Below are positions 1 to 13,359 of a stretch of 64,000 nt of DNA, in pieces (position 1 is the first letter of the stretch; every line of letters begins with the position of its first letter). Under the pieces are notes generated by a model that ran no database searches, was not told where the DNA came from, and saw only the letters and a list, made by a program, of their open reading frames with translations. The stretch comes from Pedobacter chitinilyticus (GTDB lineage: Bacteria; Bacteroidota; Bacteroidia; Sphingobacteriales; Sphingobacteriaceae): contig NZ_QMHN01000003.1 in the NCBI RefSeq assembly GCF_003313385.1, forward strand, positions 1-64,000, written 5' to 3'. The translations under genes were made by a program, and so were the position numbers.

Positions 1-7
1 CACAAAA

Positions 8-36
8 AAGCCCCCCGACATTTCTGAAGGGGGGCG
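8..36 (-). terminator. Intrinsic terminator of the rRNA operon
   Basis: Read on the minus strand, GCCCCCC (35-29) pairs with GGGGGGC (16-10) around a 12-nt loop and is followed by a run of six T. It lies just past the 5S gene, so it should end the rRNA transcript. Confidence 0.85.
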
Positions 37-42
37 TTTAGG

Positions 43-153
<111 letters not shown>

Positions 154-284
154 AAGATTTTTAATTCAGGGTTACGGGCTATGGGTTATGGGCATTATAC
201 CCGAAACTGGCAACTTTCAGCTCGCAGCTCATGAAATGACATATTATTGAAAGAAGTTATGTGAAGAACAAACAACGTGTGTGC

Positions 285-3161
<2,877 letters not shown>

Positions 3162-3298
3162 CCACTCGTGCGCCTTTTGCGCCGCACGGTGTGCTTTTTT
3201 GCTCTTGTCATGATGTCTCATGCCCATCTTGCGATGGGCGAGCACAAACACAACAGTCGCCTATTGTTGTTTGCTCTTCTTTTTAACTTCTTCCAATA

Positions 3299-3309
3299 TG
3301 TCAAAGAAC
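3299..3309 (-). promoter_or_regulatory. boxA-like antitermination site in the 23S leader
   Basis: The minus strand reads GTTCTTTGACA here, between tRNA-Ala and 23S. It resembles boxA elements that load NusB/S10 on rRNA transcripts. The function is inferred from motif and position only. Confidence 0.45.
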
Positions 3310-3390
3310 TTTTCTTTTAAGTTAGAGGTTATGAGTCGTGGGTTACAAGTTCGCACTTTTAACTTTTGACTTTCACCTTTTAACCTAAGA

Positions 3391-3470
<80 letters not shown>

Positions 3471-3482
3471 AAAACTTGGTCG

Positions 3483-3557
3483 TAGTCCCGTCCAGATTTG
3501 AACTGGAGACCCCTACATTATCAGTGTAGTGCTCTAACCAGGCTGAGCTACGGGACT
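3483..3557 (-). tRNA. tRNA-Ile (anticodon GAU)
   Basis: A complete cloverleaf of 75 nt. The acceptor AGTCCCG pairs perfectly with CGGGACT, the anticodon loop reads CTGATAA (GAU), and the T-loop is TTCAAAT. CCA is not encoded (the next bases read CGA), so it must be added after transcription. It lies between 16S and tRNA-Ala. Confidence 0.95.
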
Positions 3558-3685
3558 ATATCGATGTGCCATCCATATCCCCTGCCCAGTGGCCGGTAAG
3601 ACCTGCGGCTTCATCTTCTTGGTGTTTTTCCTTTTTTGAGATATACATTTATCATTTGTGCGCAGCGAGTGGCCAATCCCACTCC

Positions 3686-5208
<1,523 letters not shown>

Positions 5209-5524
5209 TAAAATGTTGTAGTTCGAACGCTGACTATCTATTAACTAAAATTGATTGTCTGTTCTTGATTGTATTGTCTGTAAGAACCGACCTAAAGAAA
5301 ACAGTTTGGCTGTATGTACTTTACAGTAAACATTTTCGCCTCGCTGCGCTTTTATAAATGATATCTCTTTAATGAACTTTCCGGCTCTACCTCGCGGCGG
5401 CCCTCTATATCTATCCGACTCCCCCTTCGGCCAGTCTTATTGTTCTGGCATCCGTTTCCGTCGTTTCAATCTTTTTTATTTGTTATCAAGCTCCGCTTGA
5501 TAACTCCCGTTTCGTTTGGGACTG

Positions 5525-5554
5525 CAAAGGTAGGAAACTTTTTAAAACCTGCAA
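5525..5554 (-). promoter_or_regulatory. rRNA promoter, proximal
   Basis: On the minus strand TTG (5554-5552) is followed after exactly 19 bp by TACCTTTG (5532-5525). This is a full match to the Bacteroidota -33/-7 consensus and points into the rRNA operon, about 320 nt before 16S. Confidence 0.82.
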
Positions 5555-5683
5555 ACTTTTTTTTATTTTTTCTGTTCTTTTATTTTAGAACCAGAAACAT
5601 CTGCAAATCCGTTTCCATTATTTCAATCCAACTTCACTTCTTCTTTCTCTTTTATTTCCTTCGTTACCTCCGTAGCGGGAGTG

Positions 5684-5713
5684 CAAAGGTAGAAAATATT
5701 TATAGGCCCGCAA
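5684..5713 (-). promoter_or_regulatory. rRNA promoter, distal
   Basis: On the minus strand TTG (5713-5711), 19 bp, then TACCTTTG (5691-5684): the same motifs and spacing as the proximal promoter 159 bp downstream. Tandem promoters are common for rRNA operons. Confidence 0.82.
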
Positions 5714-6333
5714 CACCAAAAGCGCTATTTATTCTAAAAAAACACACAAAACACTGTAAAACAGCTAAAAAAAATAACAAGGCATTTCAAAACCAATTTA
5801 AAACCGTGAGGAATGGTGCCCATGTCATGCCCCGTACTGTAGATTTATATATTCAACCAATCTATAAACAAGGAATGGAGCACGGGTTATATTACTACGA
5901 GCGCCTATATCATCGAGACAATCGACAACCTCACGAAAATTTGGGTCTGGCGCATTCTCAACAAACATAACATATAGGTATATAAAAAAGGATTTCGAAA
6001 AGATGAAAGAGCTATTGAATAAAAACACTAGTTTTATTCAATATAGTTTGCACAACCTTCATCGGCTTCCTTTGAACATCAATAATGTTTGGTAAACTTA
6101 GCACCTACTTATATATAGGACTGTCTATTCTTTTCTCCCTTTAGTACTTTTTATCTATTCAATTGAGTTTAGGTGGTTATAACGAAATCAAGAGAGCATT
6201 AACAACATATAGTATATTGAACTTTAAATTGCCTCGTTTAAGTAGATTAAGACTTTTCCATCCGCTATACTAAGAAACTGCCAGAACCATTATTCTAGTT
6301 CTATTGTCTTCACCTCTTAGCCTACGTACAGGC
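5714..6333. other. Long intergenic stretch upstream of the rRNA operon
   Basis: No gene can be supported in these roughly 620 bases. The open frames present are short, have no family signature and partly overlap the rRNA promoters. An AT-rich inverted repeat lies at 6014-6042, with 11-bp arms ATTGAATAAAA/TTTTATTCAAT and a 7-nt loop. It could be a hairpin of unknown role. Confidence 0.4.
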
Positions 6334-6377
6334 ATATAATTGAAAAGTCCCGCACTTGCGGGACTTTTCAATTATAT
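6334..6377 (-). terminator. Perfect 20-bp hairpin terminator overlapping a stop codon
   Basis: Bases 6334-6353 and 6358-6377 are exact reverse complements with a 4-nt loop. The core is AAAAGTCCCGC/GCGGGACTTTT. The TAA stop of the upstream minus-strand gene (6374-6372) lies inside the stem, so termination is fused to the end of the gene. The symmetry would also stop transcription from the other side. Confidence 0.8.
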
Positions 6378-7001
6378 CTTCTCTCCTTTTTCGAGTTTTT
6401 CTTTTCTATGTTCTTGGGAAAGATAATGGAGCAAAGTATTCAATACTACGGCATTCCAATCATCATGCAAGCTCACATTAATATTTTTCTTTTTATCGTA
6501 CATATCTTGGATATGCAAAACACCTTTATCTAAGAAATATTTGATTTGGCTCCATCCTACTACCGTAGTTTTTGTTTTACCCAAGAACCAAGTTTTATAC
6601 TGCATTTCAAAACCTTGATAGTTGAATTTTGCAGCGCCAACTTCTAGCTTTTCCTGATTGTTTAATTTCTCAATAAACTCATTTACCAAATGCTTTTTCA
6701 CATATTGCCATAAGCCAGACATTACATAATAGTAGGTATGATCTTCTTCCAAAAGCTCCTCAACCTTACTGCTTTCAAATTGTATGTTTATGGTTCTACC
6801 GTCTCTGCTTCTTACATCAATCATATATTTTTTCTTGATGGGCTTTTTTACGGGACCAATAAGTGACACGCCATATTTAACGGCCGCCACATCGCTACAA
6901 GCAATACGGGTTTGATTTACCTCAATAGCCTCGGCAGTAATCTTAACTTTTTGTTTCGATGAAGGAATGACGATATCTACGTCGAAGTTGTGGTGTTGCA
7001 T
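6372..7001 (-). CDS. Hypothetical protein with two PH-like domains
   Basis: A 209-residue protein with no signal peptide or membrane segment, so probably cytoplasmic. It is rich in predicted beta strands and seems to contain two similar halves, about residues 8-75 and 120-195. The second carries a motif ending VVGWSQIKYFLDKGVLHI, which resembles bacterial PH-domain proteins (Trp-Ser-x-Ile followed by a hydrophobic strand). A linker of about 40 residues lies between them. No catalytic residues are recognisable. It ends inside a strong terminator and is transcribed alone, 55 bp downstream of the CLC gene. The PH assignment is inferred from the strand pattern and is tentative. Confidence 0.75.
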   Translation of the reverse strand: MQHHNFDVDIVIPSSKQKVKITAEAIEVNQTRIACSDVAAVKYGVSLIGPVKKPIKKKYMIDVRSRDGRTINIQFESSKVEELLEEDHTYYYVMSGLWQYVKKHLVNEFIEKLNNQEKLEVGAAKFNYQGFEMQYKTWFLGKTKTTVVGWSQIKYFLDKGVLHIQDMYDKKKNINVSLHDDWNAVVLNTLLHYLSQEHRKEKLEKGEKI

Positions 7002-7056
7002 GGGTCCGAATATACAGATATTTTTAAATCAAAATATACCTAATCTTTAGGATTTT

Positions 7057-8364
7057 CTAGAGATCTCCAATCCATTTATTCACATCCCTTGAAAAGCGGT
7101 GGTGTTTAGCCTCGCCGATGATTTGTTTTTCGTAAATCCCTGTATGGCCCGAAAGCAAGTACGAAACTACACAGGCAATAGCCACATAAATACCACACTG
7201 GCTTCCAAACAGTTCCATAGCCATGATGGTACACGCTAAAGGAGTGTTGGTAGCTCCAGCGAAAACGGCAACAAAGCCCATCCCTGCTAAAAGCGCTACA
7301 GGTAAAGGCAACGCAATGGATAATGTGCTCCCTAAAGTAGCACCAATAAAAAATAAGGGAGTTACTTCGCCACCTTTAAAGCCTGCCGCCAAGGTAAGCA
7401 CCGTTAAGGCCAGCTTGATCGCGAAATCATAGGGTGGCAACTGCTGTCCAAAAGACTCCACAATCGTTGGAATACCTAAACCAATGTATTTGGTATTACC
7501 CAAAACCAAAATGCACAATATTAGAATTACCCCTCCAACAAAAGGTCTTAACGGTGGATATTTGATTTTAGATTTGAATATCTGATTCACAAAACGCAAG
7601 GTTTTGCTAAAGATAGCCGCACATACCCCAAATGCGATACCCGCCAATAATGCATAGGCTAAATTCAAAAATGAAATATCCGGAACCGAAGCAATGGTGT
7701 ATACCGTATGTTTTACTTGCCAAAGGTGGGTCACCTCACTTGCCAATATAGCTGCAGCAAAGGCTGGAAAAATGGCATTATACCTCAGTCTGCCTACTAA
7801 AAAAAACTCCATGGCAAAAATGGCACCAGCCAACGGAGTTCCAAATACCGATCCAAATCCAGCAGCTACCGCAGCAATAATCAATGTTCGTCTATCTTCT
7901 GCAGATAGCTTAAAAGGTTTACTGAACTGATCGGCAATTCCACCAGCCATTTGCAAAGCTGTTCCTTCCCTACCTGCTGAACCTCCAAACAAATGCGTAG
8001 CAATGGTTCCCAGATAGATGAATACAGTCATTCGGAAAGGAATTTTTTCCGAGGGCTGATGGATGGCATCAATCAGCAGGTTATTGCCAGAAGCAATATC
8101 TTTTCCATAATAATGATACAGTAACCCGATGAGCAAACCTGCGATAGGTAAAAAACCAATTAGCCATAAATGTTGCTCTCTTGTTTGTGTAGCCCATTCC
8201 AACGACTGCAAAAAAATAGCAGAGGCAGTTCCTATCAATCCACCGAGCAATAGGCTAATCAAAATCCATTTTAACAAATAAGGGATGGCTGGGTGTCGTT
8301 TGCTAAGCAACTTAAAAGTTAGCGTGAGCTTTTCAGCGAAAGATTTTTGTTTCATTAATGACAT
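7057..8364 (-). CDS. CLC-family anion transporter, CLC-F (fluoride) type
   Basis: About 435 residues with many hydrophobic helices, an inner-membrane CLC protein. The external gating glutamate motif is GREGTALQ at residues 131-138. The helix-N motif GGEVTP is at 331-336. The chloride-coordinating GSGIP of ordinary CLCs is replaced by SGNNLLID near residues 92-99, as I recall for the fluoride/proton antiporter branch. A fluoride riboswitch lies directly upstream, so fluoride export is the best inference. An in-frame TTG start at 8379 is possible, but ATG at 8364 has an AGGAAA ribosome site five bases before it. No C-terminal CBS domains are present, as in CLC-F proteins. Confidence 0.88.
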   Translation of the reverse strand: MSLMKQKSFAEKLTLTFKLLSKRHPAIPYLLKWILISLLLGGLIGTASAIFLQSLEWATQTREQHLWLIGFLPIAGLLIGLLYHYYGKDIASGNNLLIDAIHQPSEKIPFRMTVFIYLGTIATHLFGGSAGREGTALQMAGGIADQFSKPFKLSAEDRRTLIIAAVAAGFGSVFGTPLAGAIFAMEFFLVGRLRYNAIFPAFAAAILASEVTHLWQVKHTVYTIASVPDISFLNLAYALLAGIAFGVCAAIFSKTLRFVNQIFKSKIKYPPLRPFVGGVILILCILVLGNTKYIGLGIPTIVESFGQQLPPYDFAIKLALTVLTLAAGFKGGEVTPLFFIGATLGSTLSIALPLPVALLAGMGFVAVFAGATNTPLACTIMAMELFGSQCGIYVAIACVVSYLLSGHTGIYEKQIIGEAKHHRFSRDVNKWIGDL

Positions 8365-8394
8365 ACTTTTCCTGATCAATGTAAATACATTTGC

Positions 8395-8450
8395 AACCAG
8401 GCGCCATCAGCTTTTTAGGGCGGTTCAATTAGGAAGACACCATTTCCTTT
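8395..8450 (-). ncRNA. Fluoride riboswitch (crcB motif)
   Basis: Read on the minus strand, stem AGGAA/TTCCT encloses ATGGTGTC and is followed by AACCGCC, a short A-rich loop and GCTGATGGCGCCTG. The GCTGATGGC block and the AACCGCC block match the known fluoride aptamer layout. The loop GGTGTC can form a six-pair pseudoknot with GGCGCC (two G-U pairs). It ends about 30 nt before the start of a CLC-F-like transporter, a known fluoride-response target. A palindrome AATGTA/TACATT lies between aptamer and start codon and could take part in the expression switch. Confidence 0.85.
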
Positions 8451-8469
8451 ATACAAAGGAAGTAAAAAT

Positions 8470-8532
8470 TAGCCAAAGATGCACAGATATTTTATTTTCT
8501 GTTTTTCGGAGTATTTGTGCATCTGTGGCAAA
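8470..8532. repeat. Mini inverted-repeat element, GCCACAGATGCACA family (copy A)
   Basis: Left arm at 8472-8490 (GCCAAAGATGCACAGATAT) and inverted right arm at 8512-8529 (complement GCCACAGATGCACAAATA) enclose about 21 nt. The arms match those around the GxxExxY gene at 27804-28326. It lies a few bases after the hutU stop and between hutU and the riboswitch. Confidence 0.75.
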
Positions 8533-8535
8533 AGA

Positions 8536-10176
8536 TTATAATCCTAATCTATGTTTTCTTAAAGTATCCTTGGCGATGTCGTAACCTGCATCGGCATGCC
8601 TAATAACGCCCATTGCTGGATCATTATGTAATACTCTCTTCAGTCGTCTTGCAGCATCTTCAGTGCCATCGGCCACAATCACCATTCCCGCATGAATAGA
8701 ATAACCAATACCTACACCACCACCATGATGCAATGATACCCAACTGGCACCACCCGCGGTATTGATCAGCGCATTCAAAATTGGCCAATCTGCTACAGCA
8801 TCCGAGCCATCCAACATTGCTTCGGTTTCTCGGTTTGGAGAAGCTACAGAACCTGTATCTAAATGGTCACGACCAATTACAATAGGTGCTTTTACTTTCC
8901 CTTCTGCCACCAAGCGGTTAAAAGCCAAGCCAGCCTTTTCTCGCTCACCCTGCCCCAACCAGCAAATACGTGCTGGCAAACCTTGAAAAGCAATTCGCTC
9001 CTGCGCCATGGTGATCCATTGTTTTAAGCTTTCATTTTCTGGGAATAGCTCCAATATCAATTTATCGGTTTCGTAAATATCTTGAGGATCGCCGCTTAAC
9101 GCTGCCCAACGGAAAGGTCCTTTACCTTCACAAAACAATGGTCGGATGTAAGCAGGCACAAAACCTGGAAAGTCGAAAGCGTTTTTGACACCCACTTCCA
9201 GTGCTCTACCTCTTAAATTGTTTCCATAATCAAAAGTAATTGCCCCGCGTTTTTGCAGTTCCAACATTTGTTGTACATGTTTGGCCATGGTCGCATAACT
9301 CTGCTTCACATATTCATCAGGGTTATTTTTACGTAAATCTGCTGCTGCTTCAACGGTCAATCCTTCTGGGAAATAACCAATCAACGGGTCATGTGCTGAT
9401 GTTTGATCGGTCAAAGTATCAGGAACGATGTTTCGATCAATTAAACGCTGTAGCAATTCTACTGCGTTACAAACCACACCAATCGAAATGGCTTTCTGTT
9501 CTTCTTTATATTGCAATGCTTTATCAATGGCTTCATCAATATCATAAGCAATTTCGTCAATGTATCTTGTTTTCAAACGCTTTTGAATACGCCATTCTTC
9601 TACTTCAGCCGCCAAACAAACCCCTTGGTTCATCGTGATGGCCAAAGGTTGCGCCCCTCCCATACCTCCTAAACCAGCGGTAACGTTTAATTTCCCTCTC
9701 AGGTTGCTGTTAAAATGCTTTTTAGCTAGCGCCGAATACGTTTCATACGTACCCTGCACAATACCCTGCGAGCCAATATAAATCCAAGAACCTGCGGTCA
9801 TTTGTCCATACATCATCAATCCTTTATCTTCCAACTCATCAAAATGTTGTTGCGTAGCCCATTTAGGTACGAGTTGCGAGTTCGAGATTAGTACTCTCGG
9901 CGCATCTTTATGGGTCGGCAACACGGCAACTGGTTTTCCAGATTGCACTAGCAAAGTTTCATCTTCTTCTAAATTTTTAAGGGCTTTAATGATCAACTCA
10001 AGGGCTTCCATGTTTCTGGCTGCTTTTCCTCTTCCGCCGTATACGATTAAATCCTCGGGTCTTTCTGCAACTGCTGGATCAAGGTTGTTCAACAACATGC
10101 GTAATGCTGCTTCTTGTACCCATCCTTTACAGTTCAAGGTGTTTCCATAAGGTGTTTGACTTATTTTCAGGTTCAT
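8536..10176 (-). CDS. hutU: Urocanate hydratase
   Basis: A 546-residue cytoplasmic enzyme of histidine degradation, converting urocanate to 4-imidazolone-5-propionate with tightly bound NAD+. The glycine-rich segment [14 protein letters not shown] near residue 175 and the catalytic cysteine segment [12 protein letters not shown] near residue 400 are intact. The length is normal for the family (about 550). ATG at 10176 gives [11 protein letters not shown]; the longer frame upstream begins inside the likely promoter region. A TACATTTG box lies at 10217-10210. The hutH gene is about 7 kb away, and no hutI or hutG is in the window. Confidence 0.96.
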   Translation of the reverse strand: MNLKISQTPYGNTLNCKGWVQEAALRMLLNNLDPAVAERPEDLIVYGGRGKAARNMEALELIIKALKNLEEDETLLVQSGKPVAVLPTHKDAPRVLISNSQLVPKWATQQHFDELEDKGLMMYGQMTAGSWIYIGSQGIVQGTYETYSALAKKHFNSNLRGKLNVTAGLGGMGGAQPLAITMNQGVCLAAEVEEWRIQKRLKTRYIDEIAYDIDEAIDKALQYKEEQKAISIGVVCNAVELLQRLIDRNIVPDTLTDQTSAHDPLIGYFPEGLTVEAAADLRKNNPDEYVKQSYATMAKHVQQMLELQKRGAITFDYGNNLRGRALEVGVKNAFDFPGFVPAYIRPLFCEGKGPFRWAALSGDPQDIYETDKLILELFPENESLKQWITMAQERIAFQGLPARICWLGQGEREKAGLAFNRLVAEGKVKAPIVIGRDHLDTGSVASPNRETEAMLDGSDAVADWPILNALINTAGGASWVSLHHGGGVGIGYSIHAGMVIVADGTEDAARRLKRVLHNDPAMGVIRHADAGYDIAKDTLRKHRLGL

Positions 10177-10209
10177 ATATTTGGTTTTATATTTGAAAAT
10201 TACGTGCTT

Positions 10210-10217
10210 CAAATGTA
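10210..10217 (-). promoter_or_regulatory. -7 box of hutU
   Basis: The minus strand reads TACATTTG, a full TAnnTTTG match, about 33 bp before the hutU ATG. Upstream is TTAAAATATTTAAAG rather than a clear TTG, so only the -7 box is claimed. Confidence 0.5.
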
Positions 10218-10360
10218 GTCACTTTAAATATTTTAACATTTAACATGCAGATATTTTTTAGCAGCAACAACTTAAGTCCTTTATGGTTAACCATGTGTCA
10301 AACTTAGCGCATGAAGAATAATGTTACATTTCTTTAAAACAACATTGCTTAATATTTACT

Positions 10361-10368
10361 TAACTTTG
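10361..10368 (+). promoter_or_regulatory. -7 box before the His/Cys-rich peptide gene
   Basis: TAACTTTG matches TAnnTTTG and ends 7 nt before the ATG at 10376, so any 5' leader would be very short. No well-spaced TTG is visible. Confidence 0.45.
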
Positions 10369-10375
10369 TATCACA

Positions 10376-10711
10376 ATGCACGCAAAGAAACGTCATTTCT
10401 TGAAACAGCTTTTTGCTATGCTCATGTTGGGCGTGTTTGCGCTAGCTGTTACTCCATGGGGTGCGCTGCATCATCATGAAGAAAATATTGTTATAAAGGA
10501 AAAGCATTGTACACATACAGTACACGTAAAAACTTCTACCGAAACTTGTTTGATTTGTAAAGCTCATTTTGAAAAGAACTTTACCAACAACTTCAATAGT
10601 TATTCCGTTCACTTGAAAAGTGATTTCATTAAAAGGGCAACTCCATCTATTGGTGGCGCTTTTACCGAAATCATTGCTTCGTGTTTACGTGGTCCCCCAA
10701 CCTTTTCATAA
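10376..10711 (+). CDS. Small exported His/Cys-rich protein preceding a TonB receptor
   Basis: A 111-residue protein with an N-terminal signal peptide or anchor (about residues 10-30, LFAMLMLGVFALAVTPWG). It then has a histidine cluster HHHEE, a CTHTVHV segment and a CxxC pair (CLICKAHF), and ends LRGPPTFS. The histidines and cysteines would suit binding of a transition metal in the periplasm or at the outer membrane. It is 121 bp upstream of a TonB-dependent receptor in the same direction. I recognise it only as the kind of small protein found before metal-related TonB receptors in this phylum. The metal role is inference. Confidence 0.75.
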   Translation: MHAKKRHFLKQLFAMLMLGVFALAVTPWGALHHHEENIVIKEKHCTHTVHVKTSTETCLICKAHFEKNFTNNFNSYSVHLKSDFIKRATPSIGGAFTEIIASCLRGPPTFS

Positions 10712-10832
10712 TTCTACCTATTCCGATGCCATCTTATTTATTGCCACCAAGGCGATGAAAGACTATGGCTTTAATAATCTATTTACTATCACCATTTGGA
10801 TGTGAAAAATCATCCTACTTATATTTTCGTTT

Positions 10833-13139
10833 ATGAAAAGGTTACCTTTTTTAGTAACTATTATTGCTTTATTCCTGTCAATTAATGCCATGGCAAATAC
10901 TTTGGCTAGCATTAAGGGAAAAGTAATTGATGCCAGCACCCAATCACCTTTGGCGGGTGCCACTTTATACATTTCTGATTTAAAAGCTTCCACAAGCACC
11001 AATAACAATGGCGAGTTTACCTTTAACAATGTGCCTGCCAAAGGCAAATTCCTGTTAGAGGTTCGTTACTTAGGCTATAAAACTTCTTCCAAGGTTATCG
11101 ACTTATCTGCACAAGAGGAAATCACCTTTGCACTAGATCCATCAGTGATTGAAAGTGCCGAAGTGGTCATTACAGGAACTCCTCTTAGTGCTAACAATAA
11201 AACCAACAGCTTAGCGGTAATTACGGTAGGTCGAGATAAATTGGCCCAATCAGCCGCCACCAATTTAGTGGACGCGATAGCCAAAATACCAGGAGTTGCA
11301 CAAGTAACCACTGGAGGTGCTATTTCTAAACCAACCATTAGGGGTTTGGGCTATAACCGTGTATTAACCATGGTGGATGGCGCCAGAGAAGAAGGTCAAC
11401 AATGGGGCGATGAGCATGGCGTACAGGTAGACCAGTTTGCCGCAGCCCGCATAGAGGTTTTGAAAGGCCCAGCCAGTTTGCTATATGGTTCTGATGCTTT
11501 AGGAGGTGTCATTAACATTATTGATGACCTTGTACCTGCGGAAGGACAATTTAATGGAAATTTCACTACTAATTACAATACTAATGGTGGCTTAACGGGT
11601 TCTTCAATTATGGCTCAGGGCAATACCAATGGTTTTGTATACCGCGGTAGAGTTTCGTATAAAAATGCCTATGGTTTTGGTTATAAAGGCCACGTGGTTC
11701 CTAATGCAGGTTTCAACGAAATCAATACCAGTGCCATGTTAGGGCTTAATAAAACTTGGGGCTATACTCATTTAAGTCTATCAAGATTCGCCACCAATAT
11801 TGGTTTGGTAGAAGACGGACCAAATGAGGATGGTAATTATCTTGATGAAGAAGGCAATGTGATCAGCAACAGCGACGCCCGCAAAAGATCATTAAACTTG
11901 CCTTTCCAAAACATCAACCATTATCGTGCAGCTTTAAATAGCAATATCTTGCTTGGCGGCGGACAATTAAAATCTACCCTGGCTTTCCAACGCAACATCC
12001 GTAAAGAATTTGAAGAGACTAAGGACGAACCTGGATTGAACTTAGGCCTTAACTCTTACACTTATGATGTGAAATATTCTTTTGCTAACGATGGCAAGTG
12101 GGAGCCCACCATTGGTGTTCAGGGAATGTACCAAACCAATAAAAACAGTGGCGAAGAATTTTTAGTACCTGATTACAATAGCAATAATATTGGCGCTTTC
12201 GCCTATTTGAAACGTAATTTTAGCAATGGCGCCATTAATGCGGGTGTGCGTTACGATTATAAAAAAATAGATGGCAAGGATTTGTTTGAGACACACGACG
12301 ACCATCAAGACCAAGTATTTTCAGCTTTCAGCAACAATTTTTCCAACTTTACAGGTTCATTAGGTTTTGCATTTGACATCGCCAAAAACCTTAACCTAAA
12401 AGGAAATATAGGTTCGGGATTTAGGGCCCCTAACATTGCTGAGCTTGGCGCAAATGGTAAACACGAAGGTACTTTTAGATATGAAATTGGCAACAGTAAC
12501 CTGAAACAAGAAACCAGTTTACAGTTTGATTTGGGCTTAACTTATAATGCTGAAAACATTACCCTAGGCTTAAATGCGTACAGCAACAAAATTTACGACT
12601 ATATTTATTTGAGCAATCTCAATAACGAAACCATTGTAAATACCGATCACGAAGGTAATACCGAGACATTGCCTGTATACCGTTTCTTACAAACCAATGC
12701 CAGTTTGGTTGGTGGAGAAGCTTCCGTAGATTTTCACTTGGTAAAAGCGCTGCATTTCGAAAATACTTTTGCCTATGTAAAAGGTACCAATAAGGCTACC
12801 AACTCACCCCTGCCTTTTATACCCGCAGCAAGCTTAAACAATGAAATTCGTTTTGAGCCCACTTTAAAAGGCTTGAACGACAGCTTTATTAAAGTTGGCT
12901 TAACCAATGTATTTAAACAAGATAGAATTGATGCGTTTGAAACCGAAACCGATGGCTATACTTTGTTAGATGCTGGAATAGGTACCTCGTTTAAAACCAA
13001 AAGAGGAAAATTAAACGTTTGGGTTACGGGACAAAACCTGACCAATAAACTTTACTATAATCATTTGAGCAGATACAAATTAGCAGGAATTTACAATCCT
13101 GGACGTAATGTAAGCTTTGGCGTGAGTGTGCCATTGTAA
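10833..13139 (+). CDS. TonB-dependent outer-membrane receptor with carboxypeptidase-like N-domain
   Basis: A 768-residue protein. Residues 1-21 form a signal peptide ending AMA. Residues about 26-100 form a CarboxypepD_reg-like domain (GKVIDASTQSPLAGATLYI). Residues about 110-230 are the plug, with IPGVAQVTTGG, PTIRGLGYNRV and LKGPASLLYGSDALGGVINI. The rest is the beta-barrel, ending with the aromatic-rich strand GRNVSFGVSVPL. It imports a substrate with energy from TonB-ExbBD. The partner upstream suggests a metal or metal chelate, but the barrel alone does not show the substrate. It is too short for a SusC polysaccharide receptor and has no SusD beside it. Confidence 0.92.
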   Translation: MKRLPFLVTIIALFLSINAMANTLASIKGKVIDASTQSPLAGATLYISDLKASTSTNNNGEFTFNNVPAKGKFLLEVRYLGYKTSSKVIDLSAQEEITFALDPSVIESAEVVITGTPLSANNKTNSLAVITVGRDKLAQSAATNLVDAIAKIPGVAQVTTGGAISKPTIRGLGYNRVLTMVDGAREEGQQWGDEHGVQVDQFAAARIEVLKGPASLLYGSDALGGVINIIDDLVPAEGQFNGNFTTNYNTNGGLTGSSIMAQGNTNGFVYRGRVSYKNAYGFGYKGHVVPNAGFNEINTSAMLGLNKTWGYTHLSLSRFATNIGLVEDGPNEDGNYLDEEGNVISNSDARKRSLNLPFQNINHYRAALNSNILLGGGQLKSTLAFQRNIRKEFEETKDEPGLNLGLNSYTYDVKYSFANDGKWEPTIGVQGMYQTNKNSGEEFLVPDYNSNNIGAFAYLKRNFSNGAINAGVRYDYKKIDGKDLFETHDDHQDQVFSAFSNNFSNFTGSLGFAFDIAKNLNLKGNIGSGFRAPNIAELGANGKHEGTFRYEIGNSNLKQETSLQFDLGLTYNAENITLGLNAYSNKIYDYIYLSNLNNETIVNTDHEGNTETLPVYRFLQTNASLVGGEASVDFHLVKALHFENTFAYVKGTNKATNSPLPFIPAASLNNEIRFEPTLKGLNDSFIKVGLTNVFKQDRIDAFETETDGYTLLDAGIGTSFKTKRGKLNVWVTGQNLTNKLYYNHLSRYKLAGIYNPGRNVSFGVSVPL

Positions 13140-13160
13140 CACTGCTCAGACTCTAATATT

Positions 13161-13261
13161 CGTCATTTCGAACATAGAGAGAATTAAAATAAACGAGGTT
13201 AAATCTAACAAACAGTAAAAATAAATGGTTAGATTTCTCCTCATTCTTCGTCGAAATGACG
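13161..13261. repeat. Palindromic repeat, CGTCATTTCGA type
   Basis: Ends CGTCATTTCGA (13161-13171) and TCGAAATGACG (13251-13261) are exact inverted repeats. A nested inverted pair AAATCTAAC (13201-13209)/GTTAGATTT (13228-13236) lies inside. It belongs to the GTCATT-type intergenic elements that recur at 33703 and 39103. Confidence 0.65.
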
Positions 13262-13270
13262 AGCAGTATA

Positions 13271-13306
13271 AAAAAGCCCTTCAAGTGAATTTGAAGGGCT
13301 TTTTTA
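13271..13306 (+). terminator. Intrinsic terminator after the TonB receptor region
   Basis: AAAAAGCCCTTCAA (13271-13284) pairs with TTGAAGGGCTTTTT (13291-13304) around 6 nt and ends in T. It separates the TonB operon from the ABC/GntR operon. Confidence 0.8.
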
Positions 13307-13359
13307 TTCACTTCTCACCAAAATCTCAAATAATTTTTAAAAAAGTTTTTTTCGAAAAT

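Noticed and set aside
5440..5970. A 176-codon plus-strand frame upstream of the rRNA operon
   Set aside because: It covers both rRNA promoters, has low-complexity Phe/Lys content and no family signature.
5825..6095. Short frames on both strands, including MKELLNKNTSFIQYSLHN-like at 6003
   Set aside because: Short, no neighbours in packing distance and no recognisable motif. A decayed gene cannot be excluded.
9240..9638. 132-codon frame antisense to hutU
   Set aside because: It is a shadow frame of a well-supported coding region.
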